Counted from the first letter of the stretch, positions 44,331 to 55,012 are shown. The stretch: 64,000 bases of DNA from Burkholderia diffusa (GCF_902499115.1 NZ_CABVPN010000003.1:248001-312000); one strand, 5' to 3'. Made by a program: numbers and translations. The notes: generated by a model from the sequence alone, not told the origin.

Positions 44331-45353
44331 ATGACGATTTACCTGACGGGATACGTGTGGATGCTCGCGTCCGCCGCGATCGGAATGCGCACGCGCACGG
44401 CCGCGTGGCGATGGCTCGCGGCGGGCATCGCGCCGGCCGCCGCGTTCGCCGTGCTGCGGGGCCGGACGGGCACCGACACGGCGATCTACCACGACATCAT
44501 TTCCGGCATCTGGAGCGGCAACCTGAAGGTCGTGCCGCGCACGCTCGAACCGGGCTTCGTCTGGCTCGTGCGCGCGCTTGGGTGGCTCGGGCACGATCCG
44601 CACATCGCGATGGCGATCCTGTCGCTGCTGGTCGTCGTCGCCTGCGTGGCCGCGTTCGGCCGGAGCGCCGAGGACGCATGTGTGTTCGCCACGCTGATCT
44701 TTCCGCTGTTCTTCTACGACATGGCGATGAGCGGCTTGCGCTACGGCGTCGCGTTCTGTGTCGCGAAGCTTGCTTCGGACGCGTGGGCGCGCAGGCGGCA
44801 CGGCGCGTCGCTCGCGTTCGCTGCCGCGGCGACCAGCATGCACGTGTCGGCGGCGCTGCTTGTCGTGCTGCTGCAGATCCGACGGTTGCGCCTGCTGCGC
44901 TATGCGGGGCTGGCGGTCGCGATCGGCGGCGTGCTGTTCGCGATGCATCACGACGCGCTGCTCGCGAAGGTCGGCCTGTATGCGGCGTTCACGCCGCCCG
45001 CGCAGACCTCGGGCGGCGCACCGCTCGGCCTTGCGATGCTGACGCTCGCTGCCGGCTGGGTGCTGCTGGCGCGCATGCCGCGCACGCTCGTGTTCCTGTT
45101 TGTCTGCGAGATCGCGAGCTTCGCGCTCGCGCGGGTCAGCTATGCGGGGCTGCGCTTCCAGTGGCTCGTGCTGTTCGCGATGGGCTGTCAGTTCGTGCCG
45201 ATACAGCACGTGCCGGGGATCCGGCGCGGGCACGTCATCGTTGCGCTGGCCCTGATCGGCGCCGTCGGCTTCGCGATGCGAATGCGCAACATGCTCGGCG
45301 AATACGGGCTCGGCCCGTCGCCGTTCCTGCCTTACCGGTTCTTCTGGGAATGA
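44331..45353 (+). CDS. EpsG-family multi-pass membrane protein
   Basis: A 340-aa membrane protein with about nine hydrophobic segments. The segment GRTGTDTAIYHDII near residue 45 and the later FFYDMAMSGLRYGVAF match the EpsG family, which takes part in polymerising exopolysaccharide or biofilm-matrix chains. Here it is an orphan: no glycosyltransferase, Wzx or chain-length genes adjoin it. I chose the ATG at 44331; the gene has a -10-like TACAAT at 44235-44240. Confidence 0.8.
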   Translation: MTIYLTGYVWMLASAAIGMRTRTAAWRWLAAGIAPAAAFAVLRGRTGTDTAIYHDIISGIWSGNLKVVPRTLEPGFVWLVRALGWLGHDPHIAMAILSLLVVVACVAAFGRSAEDACVFATLIFPLFFYDMAMSGLRYGVAFCVAKLASDAWARRRHGASLAFAAAATSMHVSAALLVVLLQIRRLRLLRYAGLAVAIGGVLFAMHHDALLAKVGLYAAFTPPAQTSGGAPLGLAMLTLAAGWVLLARMPRTLVFLFVCEIASFALARVSYAGLRFQWLVLFAMGCQFVPIQHVPGIRRGHVIVALALIGAVGFAMRMRNMLGEYGLGPSPFLPYRFFWE

Positions 45354-45389
45354 CGCGGCCGGGTGCGGTGGCGCCCGGCCGGAGTGCCG

Positions 45390-46265
45390 TCACGACTTCT
45401 TCTGCTTGTCCGGATCGATGATGACCGTGCAGGTCGTGCCCGCCGACAGCACCACGTCGGCCGGCACTTCGTCGATGCGGATGCGCACCGGCACGCGCTG
45501 CGCGAGGCGCACCCAGTTGAAGGTCGGGTTCACGTCCGCGACGAGGTCGCGGCTTTGCGGGTTGTCGCGATCGTAGATGCCGCGCGAGATGCTCTCGACA
45601 TGGCCCTTCATCACGCCGCCGCTCATCAGCCGCATCTCGGCCGGTGCGCCGACCTTCACGCGCGGCAGCTTGGTTTCCTCGAAGTAGCCGTAGACCCAGA
45701 ACGAATGGCTGTCGACGATCGCGAGCTTCGCCTGGCCGGCCACCGCGTAGTTGCCCTTGAACGTCTGCAGGTTCGTGATGTAGCCGTCGACCGGCGCGAC
45801 CACGCGCGTGCGTTCGAGATTGAGCTTCGCGGCGTCGAGCGCGGCGATTGCCTGCTGGTACTGCGCGTCGGCGCTCGATGCGCTGTGCGCCGCGTTCTCT
45901 CGGTTTTCCTTCGACACGACGAGCGCGTCGAGGTCGGCACGACGGGCCGCGTCGTCGCGGCGCATCTGCAGTTCCGCGCGGCGGGCGGCGACGGCCGCCT
46001 GCGCCTGCTCGACCGCGATCTGATAGTGCGACGGGTCGATCTGCATGATCAGGTCGCCCTTTTTCACGAGCTGGTTGTCATGCACCGGCAGCTCGACGAT
46101 CGCGCCCGACACGTCCGGCGCGACGTTGACGATCTCGGCACGGACGCGCCCGTCGCGCGTCCAGGGATCGTCCATGTAGTGCACCCACAGCGAGCGCCCG
46201 ATCAGGATCGCGACGAGAAGGATGACGGCGGTCGCGACGAAGCCGAAGAGTTTTCTGAGAATCAT
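45390..46265 (-). CDS. Membrane fusion protein of a tripartite efflux system (AaeA/EmrA type)
   Basis: A 291-aa periplasmic adaptor anchored by one N-terminal membrane helix (~8-28). The biotinyl-lipoyl halves (VAPDVSGAIVELPVHDNQ and VVAPVDGYITNL) flank an alpha-helical hairpin (~85-150). It links the FUSC pump to the outer-membrane factor. It lies 12 bp after the DUF1656 gene as the last gene of the efflux operon. Confidence 0.93.
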   Translation of the reverse strand: MILRKLFGFVATAVILLVAILIGRSLWVHYMDDPWTRDGRVRAEIVNVAPDVSGAIVELPVHDNQLVKKGDLIMQIDPSHYQIAVEQAQAAVAARRAELQMRRDDAARRADLDALVVSKENRENAAHSASSADAQYQQAIAALDAAKLNLERTRVVAPVDGYITNLQTFKGNYAVAGQAKLAIVDSHSFWVYGYFEETKLPRVKVGAPAEMRLMSGGVMKGHVESISRGIYDRDNPQSRDLVADVNPTFNWVRLAQRVPVRIRIDEVPADVVLSAGTTCTVIIDPDKQKKS

Positions 46266-46277
46266 GATGGTTCGGAA

Positions 46278-46481
46278 TCAACGGTAAACGGCAAGACTCA
46301 GTCCGCCGCAAATGCAGACGAGAAGGCACGCACGGAACAGCGACGGGTGCCAGACGAGACGGTAGAGGCCCGTGTAGGCAAGCAGGCGGTCGACGGCCCA
46401 GGTCGCCAGCGCGCCCAGGACGAACATCAGGACCACCGTGGGCATGTAGGCATCGAGAATGGCGATTTCACGCGGCATCAT
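46278..46481 (-). CDS. DUF1656 small membrane protein (AaeX-like)
   Basis: A 67-aa protein with two hydrophobic segments. DUF1656/AaeX proteins accompany AaeAB-type efflux pumps; their exact role is unknown. Two start codons in tandem (46481 and 46478) overlap the FUSC stop, and GGAG lies 7 nt upstream of the first, giving translational coupling. It sits between the FUSC and adaptor genes, exactly as in aae-type operons. Confidence 0.87.
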   Translation of the reverse strand: MMPREIAILDAYMPTVVLMFVLGALATWAVDRLLAYTGLYRLVWHPSLFRACLLVCICGGLSLAVYR

Positions 46482-48679
46482 GACGAGGCTCCTTGTTGGG
46501 GACGCACGGGGCGATTGCGGTTGAGCGGCTCGAGGGGCGATTCCGGATCGAGCAGCGCCGTGCGTACGAAATGCAGATGACTCAGGATGCGCTGCAGCCG
46601 ATGACGCTCCTCGCGCGACGGCGTGAACGCATCGAGCGTCTGCCGGGTCGCGTCGATCGCGGCGTTGACCGCGTCGAGCGTCGCGTCGAAGCGCGCTGCG
46701 TTCGGCTTGCGGAACAGCGCGGACAGCGCGGTGCGCATCGTCTCGATCGCGCGTCGCCACGGCGTCGTCGGCGCATAGCGCGGGTCGGACGGCAGCATCG
46801 CCAGTTCGGTGCGCAGGTCGAGCGCCGCATTGCCCGTCTCCAGCACCGCGAACATCCAGCGCAGCGCGTCGCGCTGCACGTCGGGCTGGTCGGCCGATAG
46901 CGTGTGCGCCTGGAACATCAGGTCGCGCGCGCCGCTCTCGAAGCGCGTGCGCAGTCCGGCCAGACGTGCGTGGCATGCGGCGACCACCTGGTGGCGCAGG
47001 TCGGCGAACAGCCGCTTCTTGAGCCACGGCGCGGTCGGCGGAAACAGCACCGCGAACGCGATCGCCGAGACCAGCATCGACAGCACCAGCGCGAGCGCAT
47101 CGTTCATGAAGCTCATCGGGTCGTAGTGCGTGATGTTGTCGGGGCCGGCGAGGAAGCTGAAGAAGATCAGGTAGCCCATCCCGTAGCCCGCGAGCTTCGG
47201 CTTCAACGTCATGAAGATGCCGATCGCGAGCAGCGGCGCGAGGGCCGCGCACAGCAGCGGGAAGCCGTCGATGTGCGGGTAGATGCCGAATGTCAGCAGG
47301 AAGCCCGTGCATACGGCCAGCGCGGTACCCATGCCCATCTGGGCGGACATCGCGGTCGGGCGCGGCGTCGATGACGCGAGCGCGCAGGTGGCCGCGGCCG
47401 TCAGCGTCATCGTCACGCCGCTCGGCCACGCGGTTTCGATCCAGAACCAGCCGAGCACCAGGATCACGGTCGCGGTCCGAATCGCCGCGATCACCATCGC
47501 CGTCACGTTGGTGCGCGGTTCGTAGCGCTCGATCCAGCGTTCGCGCTCGTGCGTCGGGGTCGACAGCGACGCATAGGTCGCCGCGTATTCGTGCAGGTCC
47601 GTGATGAAGCGGTACAGCAGCTCGGTGGCCGTGTCGAAGTCGAGCAGTGGAAAATCCGGTTGCGTCTCGAGCGCGGCGCGCGTCACGCGGATGCGGCGTG
47701 GCAGCGCGTCGCGCCACGCGAGCAGCTGTTCAGCCGCGAGCGCGGCGTCGGCCGACGAGCGTACCGGTTCGCCATTGCGCGTCAGAAGTGGCGCGATTTC
47801 GCGGAAGTACGGCTCGATCGCATCGATCGCGGCCTGCGCGCCGGCCGCGCGCAGCCGGTTCATCAACTGGTGCAGTGCGTGGAAGCGGCTCGATACGCTC
47901 ATGAACTCGCTGTTCAGCCGCGCGAGGCGGCCGCTGCGCATCCGCGTGTCCGGATCCTCGAACACGGCCATGCTGCGCGCCGCTTCGAAGCCGACCACAT
48001 CCGCGACGAAGCGCGCATGGATTGTTTCGATGTGCGCGCGGTCGAGCTGGCCCGACAGCGCCGCCGCGACGTAGTCGACGAAGCTGCTGAAGCGCTTGCG
48101 CACGGTCGTGCGCATCTGCTCGCCGGTGTACTGCGGAAACACCAGCGCGCTGACGACGCCTGCGGACACGATCCCGACCATGATCTCGGCGACCCGCGTC
48201 ATCGCGCTCATGAACGCGCCGTCCGGATGTTGCGATGCCGGCAGCCCGATCAGCGCGGTCGTGTAACCGGCGAGCAGGAAGCCGTAGCTGCGGAAGTTGC
48301 GGTTGCGCGCGGCGCCGGCCGTGCACAGGGCGACCCACAGCGCGACGGCCAGCAGGAACAGCTGCGGCTGCTGCGGGAACAACCCGACGAACGTGAGCGT
48401 CGCGATCAGCCCGAAGATCGTGCCGGCGACCCGGTAGAAGCTCTTCGCGAGCACCGCGCCGCTTTGCGGCTGCATCACGATGAACACCGTGGTCATCGCC
48501 GTCTTCGGCGCCGGCAGGTCGAGCCGCATCGACACGCCGGTCGCGATGAACGCGGCGAGCAGTGCCTTGAACAGATAAAGCCACGCGGCGCCGTCGCTGC
48601 GGGCCCAGTCGCCGAACGCGGCGGACCAGGCCGCGAGCGGGCCGGCGGCGTGCGTGGAAGCGGGGGAGGAGGCGGACAT
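46478..48679 (-). CDS. FUSC-family efflux protein (fusaric acid / aromatic acid type, AaeB-like)
   Basis: A 733-aa inner-membrane protein with two clusters of about six membrane segments (~30-180 and ~390-540) and large cytoplasmic regions, the layout of FUSC/AaeB proteins. The N-terminal KTAMTTVFIVMQPQSGAVLAK is family-typical. Such pumps export fusaric acid or hydroxylated aromatic acids. It starts 15 bp after the outer-membrane factor gene. Confidence 0.93.
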   Translation of the reverse strand: MSASSPASTHAAGPLAAWSAAFGDWARSDGAAWLYLFKALLAAFIATGVSMRLDLPAPKTAMTTVFIVMQPQSGAVLAKSFYRVAGTIFGLIATLTFVGLFPQQPQLFLLAVALWVALCTAGAARNRNFRSYGFLLAGYTTALIGLPASQHPDGAFMSAMTRVAEIMVGIVSAGVVSALVFPQYTGEQMRTTVRKRFSSFVDYVAAALSGQLDRAHIETIHARFVADVVGFEAARSMAVFEDPDTRMRSGRLARLNSEFMSVSSRFHALHQLMNRLRAAGAQAAIDAIEPYFREIAPLLTRNGEPVRSSADAALAAEQLLAWRDALPRRIRVTRAALETQPDFPLLDFDTATELLYRFITDLHEYAATYASLSTPTHERERWIERYEPRTNVTAMVIAAIRTATVILVLGWFWIETAWPSGVTMTLTAAATCALASSTPRPTAMSAQMGMGTALAVCTGFLLTFGIYPHIDGFPLLCAALAPLLAIGIFMTLKPKLAGYGMGYLIFFSFLAGPDNITHYDPMSFMNDALALVLSMLVSAIAFAVLFPPTAPWLKKRLFADLRHQVVAACHARLAGLRTRFESGARDLMFQAHTLSADQPDVQRDALRWMFAVLETGNAALDLRTELAMLPSDPRYAPTTPWRRAIETMRTALSALFRKPNAARFDATLDAVNAAIDATRQTLDAFTPSREERHRLQRILSHLHFVRTALLDPESPLEPLNRNRPVRPQQGASS

Positions 48680-48694
48680 GACGGTTGCTCCGCG

Positions 48695-50203
48695 TTACCG
48701 TGCGGCCGACGCGGCACTCGCGGCGGATTCGTCATGCGGCGGATGGCCGCCCTGAACGTCTGTTTCCGTCTCGACGCCGCCGCCGAGCGCGGCCATCAGC
48801 TGCGCGTGCGCGGCGAGGCGCTCCGCGTCAATGCGGGCCGCCGTCTCCTGCGCGCGCAGCAGCTGCTGTTGCGCGACCAGCACGTTCACGTAATCGGTTA
48901 GCCCGCGGCGGAAGCCTTCGCGCGACAGCTGGTAGCTGCGGTCGTTGGCGGCGACCGAGCGCGCGGCGTCCTTCTTCTGCGTATCGAGCGAGCGGATCCG
49001 CACGACCTGGTCGGCGATGTCCTTGAGCGCGCCGACGACCGTCTGGTTGTAGCGCTCGACCGCCTGGTCGTAGCCGGCGTCGGCTGCACCGAGTTGCGCG
49101 CGCAGGCGGCCGCCTTCGAAGATCGGCAGCGACAGCGCGGGGCCGGCGGTCCAGCCGCCGTTCATCGCCCGCAGGAAGTCGGCGAACGGCGCGGTCACGC
49201 CGAAGCCGCCGACCGTCGCGAGCAGATCGATGTTCGGGTAGAACGCGGCTTTCGCGACATCGATGCCCCGTGCCTGCGCGTCGACCATCCAGCGGGCCGC
49301 GACGACGTCCGGGCGACGGCCGAGCAGGTCGGCCGGCATGGCGGACGGCAAGCCGGCCGGCGCGTCGAGCGACAGGCTCGGCCGCTTGATCGCATCGCCG
49401 GCGCCCGGGCCCTTGCCCGCGAGCGCGGCGAGCTGGTGGCGCGCGAGCTGGATCGCTTCTTCATAGCTGTCGATCTGGCGCTCGTAGTCGGGCAGCGTCG
49501 ATTCGGCCTGGCTGACTTCGAGCTGCGTGCCGAGGCCCGCCTGCAGGCGCTTGCGCGCGAGATCGGCCAGTGAGCGCTGGCGTTCGAACGTTTCGTGCGC
49601 GAGGTCGAGCAGCGCGTAGTTCATCGACAAGCCGACATACGCGCGTACGACGTTGACCTCGAGCTCGAGCTTCGCCGCCCGTGCGTCGGCTGCGGTCGCA
49701 TGCGCGGTGTCGAGCGCGCGCTCGGTCGCGTTCTTGTCCTTGCCCCACAGGTCGAGGTGGTACGACAGGCCGAGCGTGCCGGTGTTGTTCCACGTGTCGG
49801 TGTTGGCGAGCGGCCCCGGGCCGTAGTAGACGTTATCGGGCCAGTGCTGGCGCATCAGCGACAGGTTGCCGTTGATCTGCGGCAATTCCGCGGAACGGGC
49901 CACGCGTGCCATCGCCTGCGCTTCGCGAACGCGGGCCTCGGCGGCCGCGAGGGTCGGGTTGCCGGCCTGCGCGGCGGCGATCCACGCGTCGAGCTGCGGG
50001 TCGCGGTAAGCGCGCCACCAGTCGGACGCGGGCCAGCCCGCGTCGCGGTTCGCCGCGCGGATGGCGGCACCGGCATCGAGCGTGTTCGCTTCGATGCGGG
50101 CGGACTGCGGCTTGTTGTCGCCCATGCTCGCGCACCCGGCCATTATTAATGAGACTGCAAGAACCGCCAGTGCCAGCGTCCCTTTTGTTGCCGGAGACCG
50201 CAC
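48695..50203 (-). CDS. Outer-membrane factor lipoprotein of RND/FUSC-type efflux (NodT family)
   Basis: A 502-aa outer-membrane channel of the OprM/NodT class. A signal peptide ends in a lipobox (LIMAGC, Cys24), followed by two OEP repeats (~60-270 and ~280-480; GRRPDVVAARWMVDA is typical). The start is GTG at 50203 with GGGAGAAA upstream; no ATG fits the signal peptide. It is the first gene of the four-gene efflux operon, divergent from its LysR regulator. Confidence 0.93.
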   Translation of the reverse strand: MRSPATKGTLALAVLAVSLIMAGCASMGDNKPQSARIEANTLDAGAAIRAANRDAGWPASDWWRAYRDPQLDAWIAAAQAGNPTLAAAEARVREAQAMARVARSAELPQINGNLSLMRQHWPDNVYYGPGPLANTDTWNNTGTLGLSYHLDLWGKDKNATERALDTAHATAADARAAKLELEVNVVRAYVGLSMNYALLDLAHETFERQRSLADLARKRLQAGLGTQLEVSQAESTLPDYERQIDSYEEAIQLARHQLAALAGKGPGAGDAIKRPSLSLDAPAGLPSAMPADLLGRRPDVVAARWMVDAQARGIDVAKAAFYPNIDLLATVGGFGVTAPFADFLRAMNGGWTAGPALSLPIFEGGRLRAQLGAADAGYDQAVERYNQTVVGALKDIADQVVRIRSLDTQKKDAARSVAANDRSYQLSREGFRRGLTDYVNVLVAQQQLLRAQETAARIDAERLAAHAQLMAALGGGVETETDVQGGHPPHDESAASAASAAR

Positions 50204-50360
50204 GATTTTCTCCCTTTCGGATATAGATGAGTCGGATGCGATTATATTTTTCAGTGATTCCTGAATAAATGGACAAGGATGCAAGTCATTTTTACGAATC
50301 CTGAGATAATATTTGTTCGACCCTGTGCAACAATCCATCCGGATTCAAACGGGTAATGGG
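50204..50360. promoter_or_regulatory. Divergent efflux operon / lysR control region
   Basis: This 157-bp AT-rich gap contains the inverted repeat TTCAG-N6-CTGAA (50250-50265). A related half, ATCCTGAGATAA, lies at 50298-50309, about 40 bp away on the lysR side. Two sites are typical for LysR proteins, which bind a recognition and an activation site. Confidence 0.55.
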
Positions 50361-51302
50361 ATGGATACGCTACAAAACATGCGGGTATTCGTCCGCGTGG
50401 TCGACGCGGGAAGCTTTACCGCGGCCGCCCAGCAGATGAATTCGACTACTGCCTACGCGTCGCGCGCCGTGTCGGATCTCGAGGCGCACCTGCGCACGCG
50501 CCTCCTGAACCGGACGACACGCCGGATCGCGCTGACCGAGGCAGGCGAGCGCTACCTGCAGCGCTGCGAGCAGATCCTCGCGTACGTCGACCAGGCCGAG
50601 GCCGAAGCGGGCGACGCGCACGCGCGCCCGTCGGGCAAGCTGAAGGTCCATTGCTTCACGAGCCTCGGGCAGCACTACCTGGTGCCGGCCATCGCGCGCT
50701 ATCGGCAGCGCTATCCGGACGTGCACGTCGAACTGACGCTCGCGCAGCGGATGCCCGACCTGCTCGACGAGGGGTACGACGTCGCGATCGTCGTCGGCCG
50801 CGACCTGCCCGATTCGGGGCTCGTGTCGCAGCGGCTCGGCGAGAGCTACAGCGTCGTGTGCGCGTCGCCCGGCTATGTCGACGCGCACGGCGTGCCGCGG
50901 ACTCCCGCGGATCTCGAGCATCACGTCTGTCTCGGGATGGTCGCGCCGGGATTTCACTTCGACGAGTGGTCGCTGTCGGGGCCGCGCGGCGACGAGGTGA
51001 TTCCGATCACGGCGCCGCCGTTCCGCGTGAACGTCGCAGAGGCGCTCGCGGTGGCCGTGCGGGAAGGAATGGGGATCGGCGGGTTGCCGCTCTATTCGGC
51101 GATCGGCGGGCTGCGCAGCGGGCACATCGTGCGCGTGATGCCCGAATACCGGTCGCACGTGATGAACATTTACGCGCTGTATCCGTCGCGCCAGTACCTC
51201 GACGCGAAAATCCGCACCTGGGTCGATTTTTTGCGCGACGAGTTGCCGGCCACGCTCGAAGCCGACGAAGCCGCGCTCGCGCAGTTCACGGCTGCGACAT
51301 GA
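50361..51302 (+). CDS. LysR-family regulator of the efflux operon (AaeR-like)
   Basis: A 313-aa LysR regulator. The HTH is at ~14-60 (FTAAAQQMNSTTAYASRAVS), and the effector domain holds KLKVHCFTSLGQHYL and AVAVREGMGIGGLPLYSA. I chose the ATG at 50361 (MDTLQNM), the usual N-terminus of the CrgA-like group, with GGGTAATGGG before it. Its divergent position strongly suggests it activates the aromatic-acid/fusaric-acid type efflux operon. Confidence 0.93.
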   Translation: MDTLQNMRVFVRVVDAGSFTAAAQQMNSTTAYASRAVSDLEAHLRTRLLNRTTRRIALTEAGERYLQRCEQILAYVDQAEAEAGDAHARPSGKLKVHCFTSLGQHYLVPAIARYRQRYPDVHVELTLAQRMPDLLDEGYDVAIVVGRDLPDSGLVSQRLGESYSVVCASPGYVDAHGVPRTPADLEHHVCLGMVAPGFHFDEWSLSGPRGDEVIPITAPPFRVNVAEALAVAVREGMGIGGLPLYSAIGGLRSGHIVRVMPEYRSHVMNIYALYPSRQYLDAKIRTWVDFLRDELPATLEADEAALAQFTAAT

Positions 51303-51427
51303 GCGCGCGGTCGACCCCGATCTGACGAGATTTGTCCTTCGCGCAACATTTTTTTACCCTCGGACGGCGGACAGTTTGATACTGTTCAAATCAGAGAGAT
51401 TTGGATCTGCCCATACCCGGAGTCGCA

Positions 51428-51586
51428 ATGGATACGCAACTGATGATCGGCCTTGGAGTTCTGCTTGGTGCGGCTGCTGCCGCCGCGGCGACGCGCGATC
51501 TGCTGCGCGCGATGAAGGCACGGATGAAGCCGGTGCCGGTGCGGGTGCGCCCGTCGTCGAACGGATCGCGCCGCGCCGATCGCTGA
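51428..51586 (+). CDS. Small single-pass membrane protein, 52 aa
   Basis: I do not recognise this protein. A hydrophobic N-terminal helix (~6-22, LMIGLGVLLGAAAAAAA) is followed by a strongly basic, Arg-rich tail. No clear ribosome-binding site is present. AT-rich sequence upstream (51340-51410) could hold a promoter. It may be a genuine small inner-membrane protein, but short GC-rich frames can also arise by chance. Confidence 0.5.
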   Translation: MDTQLMIGLGVLLGAAAAAAATRDLLRAMKARMKPVPVRVRPSSNGSRRADR

Positions 51587-51642
51587 TCGGGCGGCCTTTC
51601 GGATCGGGAAGGGCCGCATCACGCGCCCCGACGGCCGGGCGC

Positions 51643-52470
51643 TCAGCCGAGTTCGACCACTCTGTCCCACGCAAACGCGGGATTTTCCAGTTCGCCGGTG
51701 CGCCGGTGGATATAGCCGCGCGGGTTGCACACCACGCGCGTGCCGCTGTCGGTCACGTAATCGAATGATGTATGCGTGTGGCCGTGGATCCACAGGTCCA
51801 CGGGCGGCCGCACGAGTTCAGCCATGTCCGTGACGAATCCCGCAGATGCGAGGTCTTCCGCGTAACGCTCGGCCAGCGAGCGCAGGTGCGGCGCATGATG
51901 GGTGACGACGATCGTGCGGCCGTCGAACGGCGTCGCGAGCCGTGCTTCCAGCCACGCACGGCCTTGCCGGTGCAGCGCGATCGCGTCGGCCGGCGTGAAA
52001 TCCCGCTCCGGCGCCACCGCCGCATGCAGTGCCGCATCGTGCGGCCACGTCACCTGGATCAAGCCCTTGAAATCGAGCATCACACGCATGCCGGCATCGA
52101 TCGCGCGTGCGATGCTCGTCTCGTCGGCGCCGAACAGCGAGAAATCGGACCACAGCGTCGTACCCAGCACGCGGAAGCGCTGCGCCGGATCGACGTACAC
52201 GCCGTTGTTCAGGTAATGCACGTTGTCGATCGCCTGCGCGGCGTCGCGCATCGCGGTTTCGAGCGCGCCGAATTCCCCGTCGTAGTACTCGTGGTTGCCC
52301 GGCACGTAGATCACCGGCACGTCCGTGTCGAACGTTTCGGCGGCCCAGCGCAGGCCTTCCGCGTGATTGTGGATGTCGCCGGCCAGCACGACGAGATCCG
52401 CATCGGCATGCGCGATCGTGTCGGGCTGGTTGCTTTCGAGATGCAGGTCGGAAAGGACGCGAACTCTCAT
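51643..52470 (-). CDS. Metallophosphoesterase
   Basis: A 275-aa calcineurin-like phosphoesterase. The metal-binding motifs are visible in order: SDLHLES (Asp/His), GDIHN, GNHEYYDG, HHAPH and GHTHTS. I chose the ATG at 52470 because GGAG lies 8 nt upstream, whereas the ATG at 52476 is too close. The substrate is unknown. It is the last gene of a minus-strand unit, 24 bp after the FAD-linked oxidase. Confidence 0.92.
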   Translation of the reverse strand: MRVRVLSDLHLESNQPDTIAHADADLVVLAGDIHNHAEGLRWAAETFDTDVPVIYVPGNHEYYDGEFGALETAMRDAAQAIDNVHYLNNGVYVDPAQRFRVLGTTLWSDFSLFGADETSIARAIDAGMRVMLDFKGLIQVTWPHDAALHAAVAPERDFTPADAIALHRQGRAWLEARLATPFDGRTIVVTHHAPHLRSLAERYAEDLASAGFVTDMAELVRPPVDLWIHGHTHTSFDYVTDSGTRVVCNPRGYIHRRTGELENPAFAWDRVVELG

Positions 52471-52494
52471 GGACATCGCTCCGGGTTGGGGGCT

Positions 52495-53916
<1,422 letters not shown>

Positions 53917-53936
53917 CACGTTCGGTCGCGTAAGGG

Positions 53937-54329
53937 TCAGGACGCGGCGCGCTGCCGCTTCGCCGCGCGCTTGAACGGCGCGACGTATGCAAGCGCTGCC
54001 ACGAAGAAGCCGACGGCGAGCGCGGTCTCGCACCAGCCGAGCGTCGCGGACAACCCGCGGTCGGACATGCCGCGCACGATGCCTTCGGCGAAATAGACGA
54101 GGATCAGCATGCTCGCCCACTGCATCGTATAGATGTTACGCCGCCAGACGCCGGGCAGCGCGAGCGCGAGCGGCACGGCCTTGAGCATCAGCGCCGAGCC
54201 GCCCGGCCGCAGCGGCGCGAGCCACAGTTCCCACGCGAGCGACAGCGCGATCAGTGCGACGAGGCACGCGGCCGCGGCCAGCGCGTAGCGCGGCCGGGCG
54301 GCGACGGCGGGGCGGGCGGGCGCATTCAT
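53937..54329 (-). CDS. DUF2069 membrane protein
   Basis: A 130-aa inner-membrane protein with about four hydrophobic segments and a basic C-terminal tail. MQWASMLILVYFAEGIVR is the DUF2069 hallmark. The ATG overlaps the wrbA stop (ATGA), so the two are translationally coupled. DUF2069 genes often follow wrbA in Proteobacteria; function is unknown. Confidence 0.88.
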   Translation of the reverse strand: MNAPARPAVAARPRYALAAAACLVALIALSLAWELWLAPLRPGGSALMLKAVPLALALPGVWRRNIYTMQWASMLILVYFAEGIVRGMSDRGLSATLGWCETALAVGFFVAALAYVAPFKRAAKRQRAAS

Positions 54330-54946
54330 GCGGCTTCGGCCGCCTGGGCGGCGGACAGGGCCGACGCCGCGCGGGCGAGCCGCGCGCCGAGCGCGGCCGC
54401 GAGCGCTTTTTCGTCGGCCGACAGTCCTTCGGGCGCGCTGCGATCGTGCTGCGACACGTGCGATGCGCCGTATGGCGTGCCGCCGGTGCGCGTCGTGCTG
54501 AGCGCGGCTTCCGTGTACGGGATCCCGACGATCATCATCCCGTGATGCAGCAGCGGCAGCATCATCGACAGCAGCGTCGATTCCTGGCCGCCGTGCAGGC
54601 TGCCGGTCGACGTGAACACGCAGGCCGGCTTGCCGGTCAGCGCGCCTGACAGCCATTGCGGGGTCGTGCCGTCGAGGAAATACTTGAGGGAGGCGGCCAT
54701 GTTGCCGAAGCGGGTCGGCGAGCCGAGCGCGAGGCCCGCGCATTCCTCGAGATCGCGGAGTTCCGCGTAGGGCGGGCCGTCGTCGGGGATGTCGGGGGCG
54801 GTGGCTTCGCAGACAGTCGAGACGGGCGGCACGGTGCGGATGCGGGCCTGCATGCCGGGCACGCTGTCGATGCCGTTCGCGATAGCTAGCGCGAGATCGC
54901 GCGTGGCGCCGTGGCGGCTGTAATAGAGGACGAGAATGTCTTTCAT
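54326..54946 (-). CDS. wrbA: NAD(P)H:quinone oxidoreductase WrbA
   Basis: A 206-aa flavodoxin-like protein that reduces quinones by two electrons. The FMN-binding loop is YYSRHGATRD (~9-18). The WrbA signatures GSPTRFGNMAASLKYFLD and FTSTGSLHGGQESTLLSM are present. It heads the minus-strand wrbA-DUF2069-FAD oxidase-metallophosphoesterase unit and is divergent from yihY. Confidence 0.95.
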   Translation of the reverse strand: MKDILVLYYSRHGATRDLALAIANGIDSVPGMQARIRTVPPVSTVCEATAPDIPDDGPPYAELRDLEECAGLALGSPTRFGNMAASLKYFLDGTTPQWLSGALTGKPACVFTSTGSLHGGQESTLLSMMLPLLHHGMMIVGIPYTEAALSTTRTGGTPYGASHVSQHDRSAPEGLSADEKALAAALGARLARAASALSAAQAAEAA

Positions 54947-55012
54947 GGGCGACGGGGCCGCGTGCGGCCGCGCGCATGCCCGGTGCAGTCGGCCCCTGCT
55001 GGATCGAGCGGC

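Noticed and set aside
45390..50203. Naming the efflux genes fusABCDE or aaeAB.
   Set aside because: Gene order fits both systems, and the substrate cannot be told from sequence, so family names are used without symbols.
48695..50338. An outer-membrane factor starting at the upstream ATG (50338).
   Set aside because: The 45 extra residues would precede the signal peptide and overlap the promoter and operator region. GTG at 50203 has a good ribosome-binding site.
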